The notes beneath the pieces were generated by a model. The model saw only the letters and a list, made by a program, of their open reading frames with translations. It had not been told where the DNA came from and did no database searches. The translations under genes and the position numbers were made by a program. 64,000 nt of DNA from Desulfurococcaceae archaeon. Its GTDB lineage: Archaea > Thermoproteota > Thermoprotei_A > Sulfolobales > Desulfurococcaceae. Location of the stretch: positions 1-64,000 of the forward strand of contig JAPWUD010000002.1 in the NCBI GenBank assembly GCA_028275705.1, given 5' to 3'. Shown piece by piece: positions 52,697 through 61,599 of the stretch. Numbering within the stretch: the first letter of the stretch is position 1; every line of letters starts with the position of its first letter.

Positions 52697-53089
52697 ATAT
52701 CGAGAGGTAGTAGAGAGAAAACTCTTATCGTGCTAGTTAATAGTGGTGCTGAGAGTGAAGAACCAGTTGTAGTCGTTAGTCCTAGGGACGCCATAGATCT
52801 TGGCTTCAACCTCGAAGAATTCGACGTTGTAGAAGTAGAGTTAGCCTCTGGGAAAACCCAGGGCCTCATATCTAGGGAGAAGGTTATTCTTGAACTACTA
52901 AGTGAGAATGGTAGCACTTTATCCACTACGCAAGCCTACCTCGCCGTCGACGAAAACCTCATAGAACCCCTAATAACAGACGCCACCATTGATGAACTAG
53001 GCATAGTTATATTGAGCTTTAAGAAAGGGTTGTGGAGACATAGAAACGACCCTCCCAACATTACAAGGTATAGTGCTCTTTATAAATAA
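52667..53089 (+). CDS. Clan AA retropepsin-like domain protein with degenerate catalytic motif
   Basis: VLVNSGAESEEPVVVVSPRDAIDLGFNLEEFDVVEVELASGKTQGLISREKVILEL: D-T/S-G replaced by N-S-G. Confidence 0.65.
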   Translation: MYMAVRVRVKISRGSREKTLIVLVNSGAESEEPVVVVSPRDAIDLGFNLEEFDVVEVELASGKTQGLISREKVILELLSENGSTLSTTQAYLAVDENLIEPLITDATIDELGIVILSFKKGLWRHRNDPPNITRYSALYK

Positions 53090-53237
53090 AGCTGGATGGA
53101 ACCCTCAAACATAATCCTTATTATTAGAACATAGCGATTTAAAAGTCTCACTTACTCTAAGGCGTTGAGATAGTCAGTACGAGAGGCGAGTTGATGTATA
53201 GTTCTATTTGCATTATTGCTCATTAGGCGGTGATAGA

Positions 53238-53340
53238 TAGGAAAGCTTATAAACCCCTCCTCACTAATAGAGATGTGAATCCAATATTAAGAAACTTGCG
53301 TCAAGGATCAAGCTTAGAATCCAATACAAAGAATTGAAAG
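53238..53340 (+). repeat. Duplicated CRISPR leader segment plus one degenerate repeat (solo leader-repeat unit)
   Basis: 53242-53316 matches rc of 44671-44745 without indels; repeat GAATCCAATACAAAGAATTGAAAG at 53317-53340 differs from array repeat at 1 of 24 positions. Confidence 0.92.
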
Positions 53341-53605
53341 ATTGTTGAGGTGTTAAGAGGTGGAATTCTATTGGTGAATCGAAGTATTTCTTGTAGAGAA
53401 CGTCGTATATTCTCAGCTTTTTCTCTCTGTTCTTGAAATCCTCGGACACTATTGCAATGTCTATGTCGCTTAATCCAATACAGTAATCCCCCCTGACTAC
53501 ACTACCGAATACAAATACTCGCGCTTCTACCTCCCTATTAACTAGCTCCTTAACCTCCCTTGCTGTATCAATGTAGTTTAGAAAGTAGCTCTTTATTTTC
53601 TCCAT
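53264..53605 (-). CDS. MNT-type nucleotidyltransferase; C-terminal ~25 aa encoded by CRISPR leader/repeat sequence
   Basis: ARVFVFGSVVRGDYCIGLSDIDIAIVS; FDSPIEFHLLTPQQ then SFNSLYWILSLILDASFLILDSHLY translated from the repeat/leader. Confidence 0.85.
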   Translation of the reverse strand: MEKIKSYFLNYIDTAREVKELVNREVEARVFVFGSVVRGDYCIGLSDIDIAIVSEDFKNREKKLRIYDVLYKKYFDSPIEFHLLTPQQSFNSLYWILSLILDASFLILDSHLY

Positions 53606-53606
53606 A

Positions 53607-54005
53607 AAACCTCTTTTAGTTTCTCATATAGTTGAAAAGCTCTTTTAACCTCCTCATCGAAGAACTCCTCGTAAATATATCTTAATGAAATATATGTCCG
53701 TTCCAGGTCTCTCAGAGTGTACTTATGTTGCTCTAGAATCTCCTTAATCTCGTTTTTACCCCAAAATCCGCGAGTTCCAACAATAGTCTTCTAAGGGAGT
53801 GAGTCCGAGTATAAGAACCCTTAATCTCGAGGAGTTTTGCCTTGATCAATAGTTGGATCGCCTGCTCTAAGTGGAACATTGAAATGTCGAAATCCCCGTT
53901 CTCATAGTCTACTTCTGCGTCTCTCTTGAAAGCCTCAGCCCTCTTCAACAAGATCTCTATTTCCTCCCTCAAATCCGCCACCCCGTTTAATAAAGATGTT
54001 TTCAA
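53607..54005 (-). pseudogene. HEPN domain protein with apparent frameshift near 53755
   Basis: AEAFKRDAEVDYENGDFDISMFHLEQAIQLLIKAKLLEIKGSYTRTHSLRRLLLELADFG then, in another frame, KNEIKEILEQHKYTLRDLERTYISLRYIYEEFFDEEVKRAFQLYEKLKEVLW. Confidence 0.75.
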
Positions 54006-54019
54006 AATTACGAATACTC

Positions 54020-54931
54020 CTAGCTCTTAATCAATCCCTCAAACACTTCTATTGGCGAGCCAAAGACCTCGTGGAATTTATCATTATACTTCTCCCTGAA
54101 TAAAGCTAGAAGTTGCTTTAGTGTTCTTAATACTGGCTCATCTATTGGAGTATCCAGTGGTCTCGGTGGATAGTAGTCTAGTCCCTTCAATAAACTAGTT
54201 GCAAAATACCAAATTGTTTTATCTACTTTCCTCCCCTTTACTGGTTGACCAGAAAAACCTCTTGAATTAAAAGATGTATATATCAAGTAAACCTCGTCAA
54301 CTACAGCTGGGTATTTTAAATCACCGTTCAATAGCTCAAGGTCTAATACTTCATATCCATGTTTTGTTCTACTGGTGGACTCTACTCTAACTCCAAATAA
54401 ATCCCTAATCCTCGGGTCATAAACCAATACACGTGTTCCAGCCACTATCTCTAACCCTCCATTCTCAACCCTAACCACAGTGTTTTCTGTTGAGTATACC
54501 TTAAACCCCCGGCTCACAGCCAGAGCCGTAATAGTGCTTTTACCAGTATGAGGGTATCCTAGTAGGAGTACATTCCTCGATCCTAGATTAATAGACACAG
54601 AGTCTGTTAACACTACATACCCATTCCTGGCAAGACTCCTCGCCAACACTTGGAGTAGGAAGAATACTGGTGATTCATTTACGTATGGGTATGGTAGATC
54701 GCCCGCGACAACGTATTGATCTTCACTAATTGACGAATAGAGTTCAGATAAGACCTGAAATCCAGATCCATTTACCCAGTATACTACACTATTAGCGTTT
54801 ATGCATTGATCAACCAAGTCTAACCTCGGTAAATACCTTCTAGCAAACTCAGTTGTTAAAGAGCTATGTAAATCCCTGATTCTATCATGTACCACCTTAA
54901 TACACGTATTTAAAAGACTTAACCCTGCCAA
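54020..54931 (-). CDS. P-loop protein, HprK/PEPCK-like ATP-binding fold, unknown function
   Basis: NLGSRNVLLLGYPHTGKSTITALAVSRGFKVYSTENTVV. Confidence 0.6.
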   Translation of the reverse strand: MAGLSLLNTCIKVVHDRIRDLHSSLTTEFARRYLPRLDLVDQCINANSVVYWVNGSGFQVLSELYSSISEDQYVVAGDLPYPYVNESPVFFLLQVLARSLARNGYVVLTDSVSINLGSRNVLLLGYPHTGKSTITALAVSRGFKVYSTENTVVRVENGGLEIVAGTRVLVYDPRIRDLFGVRVESTSRTKHGYEVLDLELLNGDLKYPAVVDEVYLIYTSFNSRGFSGQPVKGRKVDKTIWYFATSLLKGLDYYPPRPLDTPIDEPVLRTLKQLLALFREKYNDKFHEVFGSPIEVFEGLIKS

Positions 54932-55131
54932 TAAGCACCCTTGTTAATCTCAATTGAGGGGAAGCTTATAAACTACATGAATATAAAGCTGTAAAAATAA
55001 TTAACCCGTGTAATTTGCATTAATAAATCGCAATAATTGCGAGTTAAGCATGAATCGATAGGTTTCAGTGTTTTGGGAGATCATGCGGGTATGTACTTCG
55101 TAGTTGAAGACCAATTGATTAGAAAAATGCA

Positions 55132-55911
55132 TTATTTGATTGATAGTGTTATTTGGGAGCTTGACAACTCCATAAGTCTCTTATTTATGAAGCGGAGGGC
55201 TTCTTGCAGGGTTCTATTATTATCGTAGTTTTTCAATATTTCCTCCAATTCACTTCTCGATTTGTTTTTCAACTCCCTAGCCTTATTGATCATTTGTGGA
55301 ATAGCTCTCACTACATTATCAACTATTGTTATATTTGCAGACCTCGCTGTTCTCGATAGTGGGTTTAAATCTATTGCTATGACTGTTTTATTCATTTTCC
55401 TTAACGCCTCGGTGCGGTCACCATCCTCTAGTGGAACCATTACAACGTCTGCTATTAGTATTCCACGGGGGCTAACACGCCTCCTCTCACTGAAGAGCTC
55501 GGGTATAGTGGCTGATGCATCCTCGCCAACCCCTAGTATCTCGGTTGCACCATGTTTCTTCAGCCAATTTGCGATTGTTTCTTCCCTTTCCCTAGTCCTG
55601 TAGAAGAGGTTTACCTCGATCTTGGCGTTCAACAAATGCGCTAACTCAACTATTTCACCTGGTACGAGTGCGGCTGTATTTCCATTCACTGATATTACGG
55701 GGTATTTAGCTAGGAGTAGAGATGCAACTGCGGCTTCAATGGCTCTAATTGCGAATTCCTGTGTAGACTCACCTATTAGGTAGTCAAAGCACTCTCCCCT
55801 TCCATGGGCAATTAAACCCTCAGCTACCACTATGCCCCGTTTAAACCCCTCAACTAGCTTTTCACGTATTATTAAGCTTTCTCTACGTGGGTGGGTTGGG
55901 GGTATGTGCAA
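55132..55911 (-). CDS. 4-phosphopantoate--beta-alanine ligase (archaeal phosphopantothenate synthetase)
   Basis: [61 protein letters not shown]; beside pantoate kinase. Confidence 0.9.
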   Translation of the reverse strand: MHIPPTHPRRESLIIREKLVEGFKRGIVVAEGLIAHGRGECFDYLIGESTQEFAIRAIEAAVASLLLAKYPVISVNGNTAALVPGEIVELAHLLNAKIEVNLFYRTREREETIANWLKKHGATEILGVGEDASATIPELFSERRRVSPRGILIADVVMVPLEDGDRTEALRKMNKTVIAIDLNPLSRTARSANITIVDNVVRAIPQMINKARELKNKSRSELEEILKNYDNNRTLQEALRFINKRLMELSSSQITLSIK

Positions 55912-56800
55912 TTAATACACCTACTTGAGATATAGTGGTAGGTATTGGTTTAAGCCTTTTCCTCTCTAACTCCCCGATTACTTCGCCAATGTACTCTCTC
56001 TCAACCCACATGATCAAGGCAGACTTCTTCAAGTAGTAGCTTATGATGCCATTAAGACCTGAGACTACACGTTCTACAATAGAGTAGTCAAATAGGCGAC
56101 TCGTGAACAACCTAGAGGATTCGAAGTAAACCATGAGGTCTTCTGATTCAACTACTTTCCTGAGTAATACTTCTCCATATTCACATAGACTAGTACTCAT
56201 TCTACTAAGCATACTCGGAGTCTCCTCGGCAACACCTATTGATACAGCCAATAATCTAACATCTCCACGGGGAATTACACGGTATGCATAGCCAAATCCA
56301 GGTGCCCCTGGCGATACACGTATAGCAAGCCCGCCTGTATACTCCGCTATAACGTCGCCAAGGCCTGTTCTACCCATTACTTCAAGTTTATGCGCTACTT
56401 GTAGTGCTTTGAGAATTGGTCTCCCCGCAACTGCGAATGAGTATACACTATGTGATATTAATGTAGCTGCTGAAACCCCGAAGCCTAGTCCAAGATCAAG
56501 TGGAGTATAGATGTTTGACTCTACATCAATCCCTGCCTCGCTACATACTACTTTAGACTGCTGAGTAAATACTTCCCGATTATTCAATAGTGCTCTACAA
56601 CTACCCCTTCTCCCCGTCGCCACCGCGTAAATAGATAAATTAATGCCTGCACCAATACTACCTGTTTTCAAAGGGTCATCGCTGTATATAGGTATCCATA
56701 ATCCCGAAACGTGGAGTGGTGTAATTACTTTCAAATGGACACCATGGAATATATAAACTACTTCAAGTACCTCTCCATTATTAATGGCAATAGTAGCCAT
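55883..56800 (-). CDS. Pantoate kinase (GHMP superfamily)
   Basis: [48 protein letters not shown]; overlaps phosphopantothenate synthetase by 29 bp. Confidence 0.88.
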   Translation of the reverse strand: MATIAINNGEVLEVVYIFHGVHLKVITPLHVSGLWIPIYSDDPLKTGSIGAGINLSIYAVATGRRGSCRALLNNREVFTQQSKVVCSEAGIDVESNIYTPLDLGLGFGVSAATLISHSVYSFAVAGRPILKALQVAHKLEVMGRTGLGDVIAEYTGGLAIRVSPGAPGFGYAYRVIPRGDVRLLAVSIGVAEETPSMLSRMSTSLCEYGEVLLRKVVESEDLMVYFESSRLFTSRLFDYSIVERVVSGLNGIISYYLKKSALIMWVEREYIGEVIGELERKRLKPIPTTISQVGVLIAHTPNPPT

Positions 56801-58038
56801 CCATGCTCTACTAGCCCTAGTGCTCCCTTAATACACTCTCTCTCCGTGAATTTCGAGACATGATCACTGGTTATACCGGGAGCGTGGAAGGCTATAGGCA
56901 CGGGGTCATCGCTGTGAGACCTCTTACTCGGGGGTGTTGCATGGTCTGATGTAATGAGGATAGCGTATTTATCTAGGTACTCTAGGAGGGGCTGCACGTA
57001 GTACTCATCAATCTCCTCAATTCTCCTCCTCTTAGCCTCATAGTCTCCATCATGGCCTGGTTCATCAGGGCCCTTTAAGTGAACGTAGACAATATCATTA
57101 TCCGCAATGGCTTTCAGTGTTGCCTCAAGCCTTAACGCATAGTCCCTCCTCGGGTCTCCACTAGGTGGCTCAAGTGGAATAACGCTTGCTCCAAAAGCTC
57201 TCCCAATACCAATCTCAACCGGCATTTCAGCTAGGAAAGCGAATTTAGCACCGTACTTTTCACTCAGTGGGATAGCCCGTGGTGGTCTCCCACCAGCGTC
57301 TCTAAGTAGTAGAGAATTCGCTGGTAGTAAACCCCTCGCAACTCTCTCTCTATTCACTGGGTGATTCCTTAATAACTCAATAGTTTTCTTGAAGAATGCA
57401 TTTGCCAATTCAGCGGTTACCCTGGCCTCTTCAGAGTCCTCCAGCGGCTTTATCCACTGGACAAACCTGCTTGGATTAGAGACAGCTACACTAACCAACC
57501 CTCTCCTCTCATATGCAGGGTCATTATTACTAACCATTGGTGAAAGCCTCTTACTCCTACTCCCAATAATGACTACTGCTCTATGTCCAATCGTGGCAAC
57601 AACTCTAGCATATCCATCATAAACCCCGAGTTCTAGTCCATCAAGACTATTAGCCAACACACGTGCCTCGCTCGAGGACAAGTTCCTCCCAACTCTCCTA
57701 TCAATTATTTCAAGTGATATAGGATCCACTGTAGCGAAGTTAGCTCTAAAGGCTACTTCATACCCCTCCCTGATCTCTAATCCAGCACCTAAAGCCTCTA
57801 TCGGACCCCTACCCGTGTAGACCTCGTGGGGGTCGTAGCCAATAATAGATATAACTGCCTCATCGCTCTCAGGGGCAATACCCCTACCAATAGTGTACAT
57901 TACACCACAAACCCCTCTCTTTGCAACTTCATCTAATCCAGGTTTATGTGCTAGCTCGAGTGTTGTAGTGGGGTCACTTAAGCTATCAGCTGCTCCATCA
58001 ATCACTAGGTATATTAGTTTATACTTCAATCTAATCAC
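56758..58038 (-). CDS. apgM: 2,3-bisphosphoglycerate-independent phosphoglycerate mutase (archaeal type)
   Basis: YLVIDGAADSL, PESDEAVISIIGYDPHEVYTGRGPIEALGAG, HLKGPDEPGHDGD, LITSDHATP. Confidence 0.93.
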   Translation of the reverse strand: MIRLKYKLIYLVIDGAADSLSDPTTTLELAHKPGLDEVAKRGVCGVMYTIGRGIAPESDEAVISIIGYDPHEVYTGRGPIEALGAGLEIREGYEVAFRANFATVDPISLEIIDRRVGRNLSSSEARVLANSLDGLELGVYDGYARVVATIGHRAVVIIGSRSKRLSPMVSNNDPAYERRGLVSVAVSNPSRFVQWIKPLEDSEEARVTAELANAFFKKTIELLRNHPVNRERVARGLLPANSLLLRDAGGRPPRAIPLSEKYGAKFAFLAEMPVEIGIGRAFGASVIPLEPPSGDPRRDYALRLEATLKAIADNDIVYVHLKGPDEPGHDGDYEAKRRRIEEIDEYYVQPLLEYLDKYAILITSDHATPPSKRSHSDDPVPIAFHAPGITSDHVSKFTERECIKGALGLVEHGWLLLPLIMERYLK

Positions 58039-58195
58039 CCGGTTTATAATTGAATACTGGAAGAATTAAATACGTAAAATAATTGATTAAAATCAGAGTT
58101 TGACTACTCCTCTATATTACAAGTACTGATGACCTTCAAAGCAGGGTTCAATGGATGTGCTAATATAGCTATGATTCAATGATCGGGGTAAGAGG

Positions 58196-59032
58196 CTAGG
58201 TGCTGCTAGAGCTATGTTTTCTCTCATATGAGTAGAAGTAGTGTTCTCTAGATGGAAACAACCCTTTCTTAACCTCCTCTACGTATTTCCCCACGCATGA
58301 TTTAATTATTGATGATAAATCAGCATACTTCTTTGCGAATGGAGGGGGTGTCGGGGTTAATCCTAGTATATCGTGTATTACTAGTACTTGCCCATCACAG
58401 TATGGACCGCTGCCAATACATATAGTTGGTACTGAGACCTCCTTGGTAACCTCCTCAGCTACGTCGGCTGCAGTATACTCTATAACAATTGAGAATGCAC
58501 CGGCTTTCTCCAATTCTCTTGCATCCTCTATGATCCTCTCACGCTCTACATCGCTTAAACCCCTCTTTCTATACCCACCAATAAGTAGGGCTCTCTGTGG
58601 GTTTAAACCAATGTGTCCCATTACAGGAATACCTGCTCTCACGATAGCTTTCACAACGTCGGCGTATTCAGAGCCACCCTCGATTTTCACGGCTTCAGCT
58701 CCAGACTTGATCATTAGTCCAGCGTTCCACACGGCATCCTCTATACTTGTCTCATAGCTGAGGAAAGGCATATCCCCCACTACTAGTGCTCTTGGCTTAG
58801 CCCTCGCCACACTTGAAACATGTAGAAGCATCATATCCATTGATACAGGGTGTGTTGATTCAAAACCATGAACAACCATTCCAGCACTATCACCAACTAG
58901 GATTATGTCTACACCTGCTCCATCCACGAGTCTAGCTGTTATGTAGTCGTATGCAGTGATCATCGCTATTTTCTCCGATCCCTTCATTTTAACTATATCT
59001 CGCACAGTCTTCTTACTCATATTCAAAAACAA
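58196..59032 (-). CDS. panB: 3-methyl-2-oxobutanoate hydroxymethyltransferase
   Basis: MITAYDYITARLVDGAGVDIILVGDSAGMVVHGFESTHPVSMD, GHIGLNPQ, GSGPYCDGQVLVIHDILGL. Confidence 0.96.
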   Translation of the reverse strand: MFLNMSKKTVRDIVKMKGSEKIAMITAYDYITARLVDGAGVDIILVGDSAGMVVHGFESTHPVSMDMMLLHVSSVARAKPRALVVGDMPFLSYETSIEDAVWNAGLMIKSGAEAVKIEGGSEYADVVKAIVRAGIPVMGHIGLNPQRALLIGGYRKRGLSDVERERIIEDARELEKAGAFSIVIEYTAADVAEEVTKEVSVPTICIGSGPYCDGQVLVIHDILGLTPTPPPFAKKYADLSSIIKSCVGKYVEEVKKGLFPSREHYFYSYERKHSSSST

Positions 59033-59072
59033 ACACCATTTAAGAATATGCGGATTCTTAAATAAAGAATAA

Positions 59073-60017
59073 CTAAGATAATGCTAGTAGAGCCTTCTCC
59101 CTTCTAGTCTTCTCAATTAACTTAACTAGGAGAGTAATTACAGTATTTACAACTGCCCTCTCTCCAAGTGTCCTAACTACATATCCATTGATATAGTCGA
59201 CTTCAGTTATAGATCCCCGTATAAGGTCTTGAAGCATACTTGACGAGTTTTCAGCTACAGCCTCTACATTTCTATTGATATACTCAAGAAGCCTCTCCTC
59301 GCTGAATTCATAGCCATGAACTCTTGCAGCTTCAACAACCTCTCTAACAATCATTTTCGCAATCCACCGTGCCTCAGGCTCTAAGACTATTTTGTTCCTA
59401 GCCATAGTGATCGCTGTAATAGAGTTCACAACAGCGTTTAATGCTAGCTTTAGCCATCGATAGAAGTCAATGTTATTTGTTAGCCTAAAATCTAAACCTC
59501 CAGTTCTAAAAAGCGTTGCTAGCTCAAATAACTCTGGACATGGTGTTTTACGAGAGCCAGCAATGACTACTCCTCCCCCATGGTATAGAATCCTACTCCG
59601 CGAAACTCTCTCAGCGCCATAATAGACTACACCGGCAGCGACTTTACCATGGATAATGAACTCCTCTGCTTTCTCCAGGCTTCCAAATCCATTTTGAAGC
59701 ATTAGGAGGACTCCGCCTGGATCAAGTATTTTTCTCGCCAATAACAAACTCTCATCCACGTGGTATGCCTTTACAGCGTTAAATACAAAGTGGCATTTAT
59801 CAATAGGGTTGGAGGCGCTCCTAGGGGTTATAGGTACTAGTACTTCTTGACCCCGGGGTTTATCTATAACGAGTAAGCCATGATTCTCCTCGATTTCCCT
59901 AATACTCTCCAAGCTTGAATAATACACTGGAATAAACCTAACGCCACTTCTATATAGATAATAAGCGATTACTCCTCCAACCGCTCCCCCTCCAATAACA
60001 CACACTTCGTTAACCAA
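59073..60017 (-). CDS. panE: 2-dehydropantoate 2-reductase
   Basis: VIGGGAVGGVIAYYL, LLMLQNGFGSLEKAEEFI, WLKLALNAVVNSITAI. Confidence 0.9.
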   Translation of the reverse strand: MVNEVCVIGGGAVGGVIAYYLYRSGVRFIPVYYSSLESIREIEENHGLLVIDKPRGQEVLVPITPRSASNPIDKCHFVFNAVKAYHVDESLLLARKILDPGGVLLMLQNGFGSLEKAEEFIIHGKVAAGVVYYGAERVSRSRILYHGGGVVIAGSRKTPCPELFELATLFRTGGLDFRLTNNIDFYRWLKLALNAVVNSITAITMARNKIVLEPEARWIAKMIVREVVEAARVHGYEFSEERLLEYINRNVEAVAENSSSMLQDLIRGSITEVDYINGYVVRTLGERAVVNTVITLLVKLIEKTRREKALLALS

Positions 60018-60018
60018 G

Positions 60019-60903
60019 CTAATTCACCCGTATCTCGCTGAGGATCTCTAGTAGGCGGCTTGGTGAACTTGCAAATATATATGTGACAGGCTCTAAGCCC
60101 ATGCCCCCTTGATCGCATATTGCATCAGGCCTATTTACAGCTGTTATCTCGATACTCCTCCAGAATTCATCCATGCTCCTATGTGGACCCGTCTCCAATA
60201 CACTCAAACCCATTCTTCTCAGTTGATTGGGTATGTCATTAAAGTTCTTTATGTTCACTGCGTATTTAGCATTTGGATTATACCTCGCAACTATGCATAA
60301 TACACGTGCTAAATGCCTACTCCCACCATACATTGGTACTCCATATATTGCTAAACCCGTGGATGTTCTCATTATTCTACCCGTTAAGCCTATTACATCT
60401 CCAATTCCACGGGGATGTCTCGGTGCATAGACAAAATTACACCCAACTTCCGGTATGAGTTTTTCAAATCCAGGTATTGCAATGATCTTGTGGAGTAAAC
60501 CCCTATAATACTCTATTTCAGGGTCTCTTAGCTCGCCTTCAATACACATATATGAAAGTTCCTTCTTCAAAGAGCAGACAGCTCTAAGCGACAGTATATT
60601 TATAACCATGTGGGATGTTATAGTGAACTTATCGTATTGATCGCTAACTACCAGCTCTGAAAGCATTTCAATATAGTGGTCAATGAGGCTCCTCGATAAA
60701 CCAACACGGTCAAGCTCTCTATAGTAATAGACAACATCTCTCTTCAAAAGCCTACTAATCATGGGCTGAGTTATCTCTAAGTAGCGTGCAATTCTACGCT
60801 GACTAACACCCATACTACTCAATTTGTGGGCTAGAATACCCCTTAGATTCGGGAGGATTACCGTGGTTGCTACTTCGTGTACTAGCATCTCTAAATACAC
60901 CAT
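60019..60903 (-). CDS. HTH + ThiN-domain protein (ThiR-like regulator)
   Basis: HTH SQRRIARYLEITQPMISRLLKRDV; ThiN-like RMGLSVLETGPHRSMDEFWRSIEITAVNRPDAICDQGGMGLEPVTYIF. Confidence 0.82.
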   Translation of the reverse strand: MVYLEMLVHEVATTVILPNLRGILAHKLSSMGVSQRRIARYLEITQPMISRLLKRDVVYYYRELDRVGLSRSLIDHYIEMLSELVVSDQYDKFTITSHMVINILSLRAVCSLKKELSYMCIEGELRDPEIEYYRGLLHKIIAIPGFEKLIPEVGCNFVYAPRHPRGIGDVIGLTGRIMRTSTGLAIYGVPMYGGSRHLARVLCIVARYNPNAKYAVNIKNFNDIPNQLRRMGLSVLETGPHRSMDEFWRSIEITAVNRPDAICDQGGMGLEPVTYIFASSPSRLLEILSEIRVN

Positions 60904-61516
60904 TACTAATAGTTAGTAATTTATCGCGCTGCTTATCAAGCTTACTAGACACTAAGTCTGCGAGATTAATGATTTCCCTTAAAACACCTAGCTCCCCAGT
61001 AAACACCTCTTCATACTTCTCCATTTCATTCATTAAATCAATAACTCTATCTAGAGTCGTGAATACAAAGTTCTTAAAATTCTCTTTATCGAAGTGAGAG
61101 AAGTGTTCTTTCACAGCGAGTCTTCTCAGTGATTCAAGAATACTCCTTGGCTCAAGGCTTCTATACTTTATTAGTAAAGCCTTAACTCTCGGATCCCTTG
61201 TCTCAACTCCGAGAAACTCCCCGAGAACGCTTCTAACGGCTTCAATATCTGTAAACCTCCACCATGTTTGGTTTGATGAAGTATATGACTTCTCAATAAC
61301 CCCTAGTTCTTTCTCTAACACTCTGAGTATGTTAATGGGGTTGTAGTTGAAGCCCATTGAAGCAAGCTTTAAGACCAAGTGTTTATAGCTGAAGTCACCG
61401 AGTCTATGGTCTATTAAGGGGTCTTGAGCTAACTCATACATAGCTCTGAGTAAGACTACTGCCTTCTCACCATACTTCTCAGTGAAGAACTTCAGAGCAT
61501 CAATTGTATTAAGCAT
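60815..61516 (-). CDS. Hypothetical protein, probable helical/winged-helix
   Basis: 233-aa ORF upstream of the ThiR-like gene; overlaps it by about 89 bp. Confidence 0.5.
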   Translation of the reverse strand: MLNTIDALKFFTEKYGEKAVVLLRAMYELAQDPLIDHRLGDFSYKHLVLKLASMGFNYNPINILRVLEKELGVIEKSYTSSNQTWWRFTDIEAVRSVLGEFLGVETRDPRVKALLIKYRSLEPRSILESLRRLAVKEHFSHFDKENFKNFVFTTLDRVIDLMNEMEKYEEVFTGELGVLREIINLADLVSSKLDKQRDKLLTISNGVFRDASTRSSNHGNPPESKGYSSPQIE

Positions 61517-61599
61517 AGACTAAACTACCCTTGTGTAAATTAGAGTGGTATTACTATTAAATACCCATACACTCTAATTCTCCACGAGGGGTATTACAA

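Noticed and set aside
53363-53385. Possible second degenerate CRISPR repeat (gaattctattggtgaatcgaag) 22 nt after the solo repeat
   Set aside because: It is the antisense of the conserved MNT coding stretch FDSPIEF and matches the repeat only weakly; spacing is also too short compared with 39-45 nt spacers.
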